64,000 bases of DNA, taken from assembly GCA_009760855.2 (NCBI GenBank), contig WPIO01000074.1, forward strand, positions 1 to 64,000, written 5' to 3'. Position numbers and translations under genes: made by a program. Each line of letters opens with the position of its first letter. The stretch's first letter is position 1. Shown here piece by piece: positions 50,220 to 59,600 of this stretch. This DNA comes from Cristatella mucedo (Eukaryota > Bryozoa > Phylactolaemata > Cristatellidae). Below the pieces are notes generated by a model. The model did no database searches. It saw only the letters and a program-made list of their open reading frames with translations, and was not told where the DNA came from.

Positions 50220-50240
50220 TTCTTCTATATTATAATAGAT
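50220..50240. promoter_or_regulatory. 21-base divergent promoter region
   Basis: Only 21 bases separate the start codons of the minus-strand ATPase (50219) and the plus-strand protease (50241). The gap is ttcttctatattataataga, with a TATA-like core. The same short ttctatata-type sequence occurs before several element genes (before the 48515, 52382 and 47640 starts), suggesting a late-promoter-like motif. Confidence 0.4.
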
Positions 50241-51034
50241 ATGGAAATATATTGTTTGAAGTTTAAAAAACAAACTGATACAATTCATGAAGAACATGTA
50301 GAAGTAGATAGTACGAAAGGAATGAGATGGTATAGATGCTGAAAGGTGTTTGTACTATTTGTGATAGTAAGAAGTCAAAGTTTGTCAAGTTGAGAACTGA
50401 TGTTGGTTCTGGAAGACATCAAGTAAGTAAAGGTTCAGGTAGACATCCAGTAAGTAAAGGTTCAGGTAGACAACAAACAAGTAAAGTTGATAGAGGTAGA
50501 AAACAGGTAAGTAGAGGAGAATCTGTTCCAACTCCTGCCCTCTTTGCAGCAATATCAAAGGCACTTGGTAAACAATTCTCAGGTAGTACTGATAGATATA
50601 GTGGTTCAGGAGTTGGTGGATGTGGAGACAAAGAACAAATAAGTGCAAAACTAAAAAATACTATTGAGCAATTAAAACAAGTAAAATCATCACCTTTGAC
50701 TGATATAGAAATAAATAATTTTAGAGGTGTGTTTGCAAGAGATGAACTAACAAAACCATTAAGAAATGAATGTCTTATTTTTAATACTGGTGACTCACAA
50801 AAAGCAATATATCACTGGGCAGCACCATAAAAAGAAGGAAACAAACGCTTTTACTTTGATTCATTCGGTGATCCACCAATGCCTGAAGTAATAAAATATT
50901 TTGGTGTTATACCAACATTTCAGATATTTAGGTTACAAGAATATAATCAAACAGATTGTGGAAGAAGGTGTCTAATCTTCTTAAAACTAATGCAAGAATC
51001 GGATTTTGGATCGACAATGGAATTAATAATTTAA
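50241..51034 (+). pseudogene. Adenain-type (C5) cysteine protease, broken
   Basis: Start MEIYCLKFKKQTDTIHEE, with a small Cys motif (CTICDSKKSK) resembling DUF5679, then a low-complexity linker (SGRHQVSKG repeats). The protease domain starts around TDIEINNFRGVFARDEL. Catalytic His is in YHW (about 50812), FYFDSFGDPP supplies the acidic region, and DCGRRC carries the catalytic Cys. It matures virion proteins. TAA at 50828-50830 falls just after the catalytic His, and a frame change lies near 50337. Confidence 0.85.
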
Positions 51035-51063
51035 TTTAAACATTTTCTTTTCCTTGTATAGAA

Positions 51064-51582
51064 ATGGAAACGGAAAATAAAAAATTCGTTGTACTCGAAA
51101 AAGCTGCTGTCGTAATTCCTAAAGTAAAACAAGCACGTATTCAAATTGAAGAGAAAATTAGTAAAGATTCTAAGCCTTACTTCAATGCATGGATGTATAT
51201 TACAGAAGATATGAGACCTGTACTTGAAGATATTGCTAATAGAGCAAGTATGAAACTTGAATTTAGTGGTTATTATATGAGTGCTCGTTCAACTATTGGT
51301 ATTAGAATTGCATTTGGAAATAAACTAAGTATCTTCTTTGATCAAAAGAACAAACAAATAAAATGTACAAGTGTTTCTGAAATAATTCAAAAGTTTGGTA
51401 ATGACTTTGCTGTTACTGGTATTCTTGATGGGTCATATGTTACTAAAGATACTTATAATTCAGAAGAAAGACTTAGTATTAGATTAAAGATTGATCAAGT
51501 TAAAGTTTATAATATAGATAAAAAACAATCACAGGATAAATTCAATCCTGCAGATTATCAGATACTAAACACATATATATAA
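51064..51582 (+). CDS. Intact unknown protein (172 aa)
   Basis: Start METENKKFVVLEKAAVVIP, 29 bases after the protease stop on the same strand. No stops or shifts. Mixed alpha/beta, with a Lys-rich start and Tyr-rich end (YQILNTYI), no membrane segment or catalytic motif visible. Its position between protease and PLA2-like genes is within the virion block, but the sequence could equally be a single-strand DNA-binding or regulatory protein. Its integrity contrasts with its neighbours. Confidence 0.6.
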   Translation: METENKKFVVLEKAAVVIPKVKQARIQIEEKISKDSKPYFNAWMYITEDMRPVLEDIANRASMKLEFSGYYMSARSTIGIRIAFGNKLSIFFDQKNKQIKCTSVSEIIQKFGNDFAVTGILDGSYVTKDTYNSEERLSIRLKIDQVKVYNIDKKQSQDKFNPADYQILNTYI

Positions 51583-51620
51583 AACAAAATAAAAATTAGA
51601 TTAGTTATTTATATCTTTTT

Positions 51621-52382
51621 TTAACTTATAGATAACATTTTATCGACAAGAGTTTTTGCGTAATTAGTTAATTTACTTATACTTGACGGATTGCTTACTT
51701 TATCTTTTAAGAATTCCATTGCGAACTTGCTGTCCAAGATACCACCACCAACAAACCCAAGACCAAGCTTAGCCTTAGCTGCTATAATTGCTGCAACAGT
51801 CTTTGCATCTTCACGAACGTAAGCCGGTTGCTTTGGTTCAAGTGCAAGACGAGCTGCAGACTCTGCAAGAACGAGGTCTGATAAATTTCTTACTTCAGTT
51901 CTTTTTGGTTCAGGATCAGATGATGTCTCAGTGTATAGACTATTGTGGACTAGTGCTGCTCCGTCAAGAGCATTCACACCCTCATATCCTTCATCTAAAC
52001 GTTTTCTAAATTTCGTGCCTGGGCCAGCAAATGAGTAAGCTCCAGTATTATTGAATGAACCTCCAGGAACAAATTCACTCTTTACGTCTTTCGGCAATTT
52101 CAAATGAAACTCTCTACCACCAGATAGTTTGTTTATTATATCCACAATACCGGAACCTCTTCTTCTATTTGCTCTTAGTTGTTTAAGACTTAGATTCAAT
52201 TGCAATCTAATACCTTTTGCTTTACTGTTATCTATCCTTGCTAGTTGAGTCTTTGTAACTAAAATTGGAATACTACCTATCAAATCTGTGTGTTTCAATC
52301 TGATTGAGATAGGATCTGTTAATTTATGCATTAGTTTTACTTGATGATCAGAGAGAGCTAGTTTTGTTTCATGATAACTCAT
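51621..52382 (-). CDS. Phospholipase A2-like virion protein (253 aa), intact
   Basis: N-terminal about 80 residues (KLALSDHQVKLMHKL, ILVTKTQLARI, SLKQLRANRRRGSG) match a conserved N-terminal module of invertebrate Polinton/adintovirus proteins. Then residues 117-155 contain FAGPGTKFRKRLDEGYEGVN and LDGAALVHNSLY, the Ca-loop and catalytic helix pattern of parvovirus-type PLA2 (Gly-Pro-Gly-Thr, Asn-X-Leu-Asp, His-Asp). Here the dyad reads His-Asn. A Gly-rich stretch (LGLGFVGGG) follows. In parvoviruses the domain helps cross endosomal membranes; activity here is uncertain. Confidence 0.75.
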   Translation of the reverse strand: MSYHETKLALSDHQVKLMHKLTDPISIRLKHTDLIGSIPILVTKTQLARIDNSKAKGIRLQLNLSLKQLRANRRRGSGIVDIINKLSGGREFHLKLPKDVKSEFVPGGSFNNTGAYSFAGPGTKFRKRLDEGYEGVNALDGAALVHNSLYTETSSDPEPKRTEVRNLSDLVLAESAARLALEPKQPAYVREDAKTVAAIIAAKAKLGLGFVGGGILDSKFAMEFLKDKVSNPSSISKLTNYAKTLVDKMLSIS

Positions 52383-52454
52383 TTCTATATATGATAAAAT
52401 AATTTAAACAGATAAAAGCATTTTATAGAAATTAATCAAGATGAAGTTGATGCT

Positions 52455-52476
52455 TTGAGAGAGAGAGAGAGAGAGT
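52455..52476. repeat. Short (GA)n inside the element
   Basis: A clean gagagagagagagagagaga run, the same motif as the host microsatellites, just upstream of the HNH gene. It may mark a local insertion or slippage after integration. Confidence 0.85.
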
Positions 52477-52555
52477 TCTTGAATTATTGGATTACAATGC
52501 TTTCACTTGTGTCTTCAAATGGAGAGTTGAGATAGGAGAGGAACAGCAAGAGCAG

Positions 52556-52959
52556 CAGGAAGTATTGCAGGAACAATAAATAAGGCTACTGAATATAGAG
52601 AAATATCAATTGATGGGAAATTATACCAAGTACACCGTCTAGCATGGTTGATTTGTATGTATGAAATGCCTATATTTCAATTGGATCACATTAATATAGA
52701 TAAATTAGATAATAGAATTACTAATTTAAGACTCGCTACTCCTTCAGAAAATATGAGAAATGGAGGAAAACGAGAATATACTAGTTCAAAATATATTGGT
52801 GTTAGATGGGTTGATGCTGCAAATAAATATCGTGCAGAGATTAGGATTGATAAAAAATACAAACATATTGGTTGTTTTTGTAATGAAGAAGATGCAGCAA
52901 CTGCGAGAGATCTTGAAGCTATTCGTCTTCACTTACAATTTTCACGATACAATTTCTAA
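52556..52959 (+). CDS. HNH-AP2 endonuclease, N-terminus unclear
   Basis: Open from about 52556 (a candidate ATG is at 52648, within the domain). HNH part: YQVHRLAWLICMYEMPIF, then LDHINIDKLDNRITNLR and NMRN, with the His, Asn and His positions of HNH_3 nucleases. An AP2-type DNA-binding domain follows (SKYIGVRW, KYRAEIRIDKKYKHIG, ARDLEAI). Such proteins are homing-type endonucleases of phages and large DNA viruses. The start codon may be lost or lie upstream across a frame change. It sits alone between the PLA2-like and fibre genes, so it may be a recent arrival. Confidence 0.75.
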
Positions 52960-53069
52960 AATTGTTTAGATGAAAATAATAAAGTAGTTCGTTACACTGA
53001 TTATTAGTTACTACACTTTTTCTTTAACTCACTAAGCAATTTCTTTACCTCTATATCAATCTCTTCGTA

Positions 53070-53873
53070 ATGGAAAAAGTTAGAAAAGTTAACGGTAATA
53101 TTTATACTAATCTTGATGCAAATAATAATAGAATAAATAATTTAGGATTTCCTGTTAACAGTGGTGATGCTATAAGACTAGATTATACGCTTAGCACAAG
53201 TGCTGGTAACAATTTTGTTAGTAATCCTTCAGGAGAAACAGCTAAAGTATCAAGTCAAACTGATTTGTTACCTAAAAAAGATGCAGTAATGAAATCACAA
53301 TTGAATTGTAAAAATGTTGTTGGTATATCTGGTAATTCAGCAGATGGAGATGTTTACTCAGATTTAAGACCATACAAAGTAATACAAGTTAATGGTAATT
53401 TAGACATGCAAAATACAGTTAATGGTAATTTAGACATGCAAAATAATTTTATTAGAATTGTAAATGATCCTGTTAATCCAACTGATGGTTTAAACCTTGC
53501 TTATCTAAATAAAGTATCAGGTGGAAATGTTGGAAGAATAAAACTTTTAATTGCTATTGATTAAACATTAAAGACACAAATAAGGGAAATATAATATGAT
53601 GGATTGATAAAAACTCCTGATAATATATCTAATACTGTATTTTCTAAAGGATTATTTGTGATTTCAACAACATATAAAACACCTGATTCAAAAACGAAAA
53701 TGCTTGCTCCACTTCCAACAGCAGAAAAAAATCCTAATTATAAATTTCAAATACTTTGAAGTTTTATTCTTAATGAACAAAAAAGATTGATAAACGATAT
53801 GCCAATTATATGTTCAAAAGATTTTCTTAGTGAACGAAGTGTATTTTTAACTTCTTACATAGCACTATCCTAA
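53070..53873 (+). pseudogene. Fibre/spike-like protein 1, broken in its C-terminal half
   Basis: Start MEKVRKVNGNIYTNLDANNN. Short repeats with NLDMQN and FIRIVNDPVNPTDGLNLAYLNK match the trimeric shaft pattern (Asn-rich, 'position-then-Asp-Ala' units) of viral fibres. The first 164 codons are open. TAA occurs at 53562 and near 53595 and TGA at about 53757; the same frame then stays coherent to 53873. The second part would be the head. It is the likely receptor-contact structure, by analogy only. Confidence 0.5.
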
Positions 53874-53875
53874 AA

Positions 53876-54642
53876 ATGCTTTCTAGAAAATACTTACAAA
53901 TGGATGGAACAATGAACTTTGATTCAAACAGAATAATAAATGTTGGACAAACTGTTGATACACTAGAAACTGTTAATAAATCATTGACTGATAACAATTA
54001 TTTAAGAAAGGATTCTGATCAACATATAACTGGTAATTTATCTGCAAACTCAAAAAATATGTAAGGATATCAGATCCTGGTAATGGAAGAGATACTGCTA
54101 CAAAACAATATGCTGATACAAAAACTAGTATATATAAAACAAGTGAAACAGTAAATGGAAATGTAAGTGTTGAAAGACTAATAATGAATAAAAGAGAACC
54201 AACTTTTGCTACTTATGCTCCAACTGATTTAATAGCTAATAAGTGAATACATAATTTCTATTTGAAGTGTGGAAGATTACCATTTGTTAGAACATTTATT
54301 AATAATGTTGGTTTTATTGGATACTGGGGTAAGTTAAGTGCAAACAGTACAAGTAATATTGGAACATCAACATAATCTTATTCTTCAACTAATGGTCAAC
54401 AAGTTTTTAGCAAAGCTATCAGATATTGCCATAAAAAATCAGTTTACTCAAGAATAGAATTAAAAATAAAAGATATTAATTCTGCATTTGTAGGAAGAAA
54501 CAATTCTATTAATAATAATATTAGATATACAGTCTACAAAAAGGTATATTAACAAATCATTTTTATGAAAAGATGATAACAGAACCAGAGTAAATTATGA
54601 ATTTGCTGTAGTTGGTATCATTATGAGTATAAATAAATGGTG
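53876..54642 (+). pseudogene. Fibre/spike-like protein 2, broken
   Basis: Start MLSRKYLQMDGTMNFDSNRI, with the same Asn-rich shaft units (ITGNLSANS, ISDPGNGRDTATKQYAD). Frame changes near 54062 and 54553, TGA at about 54244 and TAA at about 54373. The end FAVVGIIMS is followed by a TGA at about 54641 that may be the natural stop. A tandem paralogue-like arrangement with the preceding gene suggests exchangeable spike genes. Confidence 0.45.
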
Positions 54643-55051
54643 ATATTATATATTTTTAAAATATAACCACAAACTGCATTCTCAAAATCTATATCTACCT
54701 AGTTTAATTGACATTAAACATTATGGTTTTGAGAGTAATGATATGTTCCTATTAAGTGAATCTATATCTAGTTTTAACGTCTTTTTTGATACTCCTTCAG
54801 CAAAAACAATTGTATTTAATCTTGTTTATCCTATTTCAAATGTAGGTACAATTTCAACACCGACTTATTTGGATTATATTGAAATTTCATTAGTAAATGG
54901 AGTAATTTTCTCAGAGTTATTTTCTTTTGACCTTGCTAAATATGAAAATAGTTTTGAACTTGCATCATGGGTTGCAGGTGAAACAGTAACTTTTGAGGAA
55001 GAAGTTAAAATGTTTTTTAGTGCTCCTTTAAATCCATATCCGATTTTCTAA
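54643..55051 (+). CDS. Beta-rich unknown protein (about 102 aa from 54743)
   Basis: Open frame with MFLLSESISSFNVFFDTPSA as a possible start at 54743; the same frame is open upstream to the TGA at 54641. It is rich in Phe, Ser and Tyr beta-type sequence, ending APLNPYPIF. It could be the head part of the fibre or a separate spike-associated gene. I do not recognise a family. Confidence 0.4.
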
Positions 55052-55119
55052 TCTGTAAGTAATGAACCACTTGAAGGTGAAGAACCTGCAGTTGATAGTG
55101 GTCTGCCACCTGAATATCC

Positions 55120-55365
55120 TTAAATCTTCCGATACATAGTCTCTTCAATCAATTCTCCAGATGTATCAAAACTCTTTCTTTCTTCTTTCATTTGCTTAGT
55201 TAGTTCTATTTTTTTAGAGTTAGCTTTAGATCTCATACTAGAGTAGAGTATAGAACTGAGTTGCTGCTCGTCATATGCTGGTATTCTTGATCTAACAAGA
55301 TAATCAACGTGAGATTTAAGTGCCATCGCAGAAGTTGCTAGCATTGGGTCAGTAACGGCTTCCAT
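55120..55365 (-). CDS. Small helical protein (81 aa), intact
   Basis: Start MEAVTDPMLATSAMALKSH, a charged helical protein with a Lys-rich middle (ELTKQMKEERKSFD). No known family. It is the first of a run of small minus-strand genes between the fibre block and the polymerase. Confidence 0.5.
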   Translation of the reverse strand: MEAVTDPMLATSAMALKSHVDYLVRSRIPAYDEQQLSSILYSSMRSKANSKKIELTKQMKEERKSFDTSGELIEETMYRKI

Positions 55366-55432
55366 TTGCTATATTATAATAAAAAATAAAATACATGCAC
55401 ACAAAATTAAAGAAAAATAAACAATTACAAAA

Positions 55433-55643
55433 TCATACTAAAATATGAGATATCTCACCTTCACATTCATCTTTTTCGTCATAAAGATCACGCATTTTGA
55501 GTAACTTGTCTATAGCTAAATGAGGTAGCTTAGTAATGTGAGGAATGTAATTTTTCATTATTATCAAGACTAAAGATTCTCTCACAAAGAATACATGCAT
55601 AGTGTTTAACATACTCATGAGAGAGTATTCTTGCAATATCCAT
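55433..55643 (-). pseudogene. Small protein of a three-gene tandem family, member 1
   Basis: Starts MDIARILSHEYVKHYAC; a frame change near 55530 separates the N-terminal part from a C-terminal part with LPHLAIDKLLKMRDLYDEKDE. The same start motif and C-terminal helix occur in the next two genes. There is a possible Cys pair (CILC). Confidence 0.5.
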
Positions 55644-55653
55644 TTTCTATAAA

Positions 55654-55881
55654 TTATTGAAAAATTCTTTCATAAATAGATCTTGCAAAATCTTCACTCT
55701 TATCTATTTCATCAAAGATATCGCATATTTTAATTAACTTTTCTATAGTTGAAACGGGTAGTTTATTAAAATAATAAGCTATTTATTCATCACTTTCATC
55801 AATATTTCTAAAAAATCTCACACAAACTCTATATGCATATACTCTGCCATAGTTATTAGCTAGTATTCTTGCAATATCCAT
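55654..55881 (-). pseudogene. Small protein of the tandem family, member 2
   Basis: Starts MDIARILANNYGRVYAYRVC; in-frame TAA at 55783-55785; the C-terminal half has LPVSTIEKLIKICDIFDEIDK, parallel to member 1 (IDKLLKMRDLYDEKDE). It is clearly a paralogue of its neighbour. Confidence 0.5.
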
Positions 55882-55906
55882 TTTCTAAAAATTACTTATA
55901 CAATAT

Positions 55907-56191
55907 TTAATATAAAATTAAATAATCACTACTCCTGGTTTTTTTGGGTGTTTTACAATTTTTATTTTTTTCCTCGAGCATCTCATTGATCTTGCTACGA
56001 CTCTCCATTAGTTTGTCACAGGTATCACATATATCTATAAGAATGCTAATAACAGAACTATCAATATCTGGAATGAGTTTGTCTAGTGAATGTTTAGCTA
56101 TACGTTGATCATGACCTTTGAGTTTCTGAAGACAGATTTTTACTGCCATTTCTCTAGATTGTCCACAACTTAAAATTCTTGAGACATCCAT
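55907..56191 (-). CDS. Small protein of the tandem family, member 3 (94 aa), intact
   Basis: Starts MDVSRILSCGQSREMAVKIC and has SVISILIDICDTCDKLMESR, matching the Ile/Leu-rich helix of members 1 and 2, plus an extra Lys-rich tail (EKNKNCKTPKKTRSS). It is the only fully open member. Function unknown. Confidence 0.55.
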   Translation of the reverse strand: MDVSRILSCGQSREMAVKICLQKLKGHDQRIAKHSLDKLIPDIDSSVISILIDICDTCDKLMESRSKINEMLEEKNKNCKTPKKTRSSDYLILY

Positions 56192-56228
56192 TGTCTATAT
56201 ATGAAAATAGAATTTTATTTAATTGAAA

Positions 56229-56510
56229 TTAAATCTCTTCACCTTCCGAGCTATCTACCAATGATTCAAGATACTCTTCATATACTTTAGATTATTCTTC
56301 TGTAAGATCTTCGTAATGCTTACTAAATAGAAATTCTTCTAGATCTGGATCTTCCTCTTCTGATTCAGATTTAATATAAGATTAAGCTTCAGACTCGTAA
56401 GACTCGGATTCACATTCTGTTCCCATTTGATAATCAGGGTTGTCAATTGAATCCTCTGAAAACTCTGACTCACTATCTGAACTGGTAATATCAATTTCTT
56501 TGGGATTCAT
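56229..56510 (-). pseudogene. Acidic Ser/Glu-rich protein, two in-frame TAA
   Basis: Starts MNPKEIDITSSDSESEFSED, very acidic throughout, ending SLVDSSEGEEI at a TAA. TAA codons at 56382-56384 and 56292-56294 lie in the same frame, both before a serine codon. It may be a transcription- or chromatin-linked acidic protein; no family recognised. Confidence 0.45.
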
Positions 56511-56534
56511 GCTATATTAGTAAAAATAATTTTG

Positions 56535-56687
56535 TTAATTCATATTTAATTTCTCTATTGACTCGTATAACTCAACTTCTTCGTGTATATCAACTAGTTT
56601 TTTATCATTTTTCTTTTTTGATTTATCTGAAAATCTAACCCTCTTTACTTGTAAAGGTTTAGTATTTTCAATCTTTCTTTTCGGCAT
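56535..56687 (-). CDS. Small basic protein (50 aa) overlapping the polymerase end
   Basis: Starts MPKRKIENTKPLQVKRVRF; overlaps the 3' end of the polymerase frame by about 20 bases. The Lys/Arg clusters look like a nuclear localisation signal. The C-terminal half is helical and acidic. Too short for the usual ORF cutoffs, but intact and well placed. Confidence 0.4.
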   Translation of the reverse strand: MPKRKIENTKPLQVKRVRFSDKSKKKNDKKLVDIHEEVELYESIEKLNMN

Positions 56688-59600
56688 CTATACAAATATT
56701 ACAAGTTTTACAATGGCCTGGATTAGTACCATTGCTTAATGCTTCTGAAATCTTATAATGGCCGTCTGCATAACTGCAACAACCACAGTCTAACCAGTAA
56801 CGTTTTGATTCGAATGCTGACAGTGCAACTTTGTCTTGTCTCACAGTATACATTATATGTTTTTCACTTCTAATTAATGATTGTTCACAAGACTTATCTA
56901 CTTTGGTGCTAAGACATGACTTAAAATCTGAATGTTTTAAACTCTTATCAACTACAGTTTTATTTACGCCTTTTTCTTTTTTAGATTGTCCTATCTGTTT
57001 CCCTTCTTTGGTATATCTTTCATTCATTTCACTTCCTATTCTAGCACTTCCTATTTGTTTCCCTTCCTTATCAACTTTAATATCTTCAAGACAAACAGTA
57101 TAGGAATAAAGCTTTGGTCTTAGGAAAACACATTCATCTAGTGTTGCCGTTTTAAATTCATCTGTTATCTCATCTCTAAACTTCCCAACGATCTTGTTAT
57201 TACTTTTGATAATACTTTTTGCTTTCTCATCTTTCAGCCAAAATGGATAATCATCAGGAAAAGTATTTAGATCTAGTGTTTCTGGATATTCAATAAAGTC
57301 TTTATAAACATCCTCTGTAAAAACCTCCATAACAAGTGAATCAGTATCAGTATATAACAAGTTTATTTTTTAGTGATATCTTTTCTTCATTGTTAGATAA
57401 TAGAATTTTTGCATCGATATCTTTGACAAATCAAGAATACAAAACCCAACGTAAATAGGTTTATTAAGTGTAACTGTCTCCTTATTACTTTCTACACAAA
57501 CAATGTTATTAGATAATATTTTCTCATCAACTAACCTAGGACTTCTATAAATCTTATTCATTCTAACTAAATCATCACTTAATTCTCCATTTAACAATTC
57601 AATGTGTTTCCTTCCACGAACATTTTCCATTGTCTTACCAAAGAATGCATTATTTATTAACTTAAAGAAGTCTTTTTCGAAATCATTCTTAGCATTTTTT
57701 TCAAATCTTAGTATTGTTATCAATATATTCTTCTAGCCAGTTAGATTGCTCAAACTCTAATACTCTATGTATTTTTGTAAATTCATATCCTAACTCAATA
57801 CAATTCTTTAGATTAAGATAATGAATAACATGTTTTTCTTTTGGTTCTAAATCTAGTACTAGTTTTTCTACTCGATCACTACCTCTGTTAAATCCCATTT
57901 GATAATTTGAATACTTATTTTTGGTTACTCGCTTGTTCTTTGGAAGTAAAGGATAATCTGAAAAATAATCATGTTTTTCTCTAGGACAATGCGTATCAAC
58001 TTCAAGAACATAACCTTTGTTTGATGTTGACTTAAATTTCGTAATTATATCATCTTTATTCTCATTCCAGAATTTTACTTTTTGTTTTGATATGAAATTA
58101 AAACCACCAGTTGGTAAATTATGTTTCATTGCCCATCCATAAAGATTGGTTGCATCAAAGTATAAAAGATAAGGAGTTAATTTCGTAGGATCAGAATCAA
58201 TCGAATACCTTGGATTGCTTGCTTTAGCATATCGCTTCGAAACTTGTGTCATTCCACCACGGATTCCCTTTTCAAAGAATAAAAACATCTGGATCCGTTA
58301 ATAATTCAAGAACAACACCCGTATGTTTCAAACCTGCAGTCCAAGTTAATTGTGGTGTTTTTAAAAACTGCTGGATCTATTTCATAATATTTAATTATTA
58401 GATCACGAAACCCCTCAAAAACATCTGCCAAACTTAAAACATCAATATTTAGATATAAGTCATGATAGTTTTCTAGATTTTTTATCTCAAATGCATTCCA
58501 TACTTTTTCTGCATGTTCGTAATCTTCTTTTGAAATATCTCCACTAAGACTAGAGTGAAAATTTTCAATTGGGGGTAAACTTGTTTCTTGAAATCTAGCA
58601 AAAGAATCCATGTACTCATAAGGATAAACACCTTTCTAGTAAGTAACTCTATCTTTGTATCATCATATTGTTTTCCTTCAAACTCATTAAAGTGTTGCCT
58701 TATTGCATCAAACTTATCCTCAGCCTTTGATAAGTTCTTCATAAGATTAGGTAGAGAACTTTGCAAAAATTGATAAGAATCTCTGAAACATATATCACCG
58801 AAATCTATAGTTAAAAGTTTTTCTTTATTATTGGCAATTACTTGTTTTTTATCTTCATCACAATTGAGAGCACTAAAAATTAAATGAGAATCATATCCTC
58901 TAAGATTGTGAATATATACTGGAAGTTTTAAAGAATTTATAGAGATTTTTAGTTTTTAGTTGCAAGATACATGTGCTGATCCTCTGTATTTACCAGTTAA
59001 ATGGCAGTGATCCAATACCTTTTCACTTGTATCTAAGAATTTACCACAATTTTCCAACAAGCATTTGCATTATCATATTCTTTTTTCTCTTTTTTTGTCA
59101 TCGATGATTTATCATACATTTTGTATTTCTTGGGCACTTTCTCAAGTTCATTTTTATTCTTTTTGAAATCTTCTTTGAGTGAAATAATAAATTTATCAAC
59201 ACAACTCCAAAAGTTTGAGTATATTGTGATACGATTTTACCCTCATGATTTAAAATTACATATGCACCTGAACAAGGTTTATGTTGATTGAAAGATCCTT
59301 GTATTGCTTCTTCTGGATTATCAATTGAACCTAGCAAACATTCAAAATCTGCATATGCAACAAATGTTGACTTGATGATTTTATTGAAATCTCTAAACAT
59401 TACTAAATCGCCAGTCCCATATTTTCTACTATTTGCGTGTTGCATTTTAACTTTAGATGTTCCACAATGTTCTGAATTACAGTCAATAAAATGAGCATCT
59501 AATTTTTGTTGTTCATAAAACCTTGAAATACATCTCTTTCAAAATAATCTTGTTCATCCAATATCTCTACTAGTCCTACATTGAGAATTAGAATTTGTAA

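Noticed and set aside
56831-57103. Plus-strand 90-codon frame within the polymerase gene
   Set aside because: It is the shadow of the conserved polymerase C-terminal region on the opposite strand.
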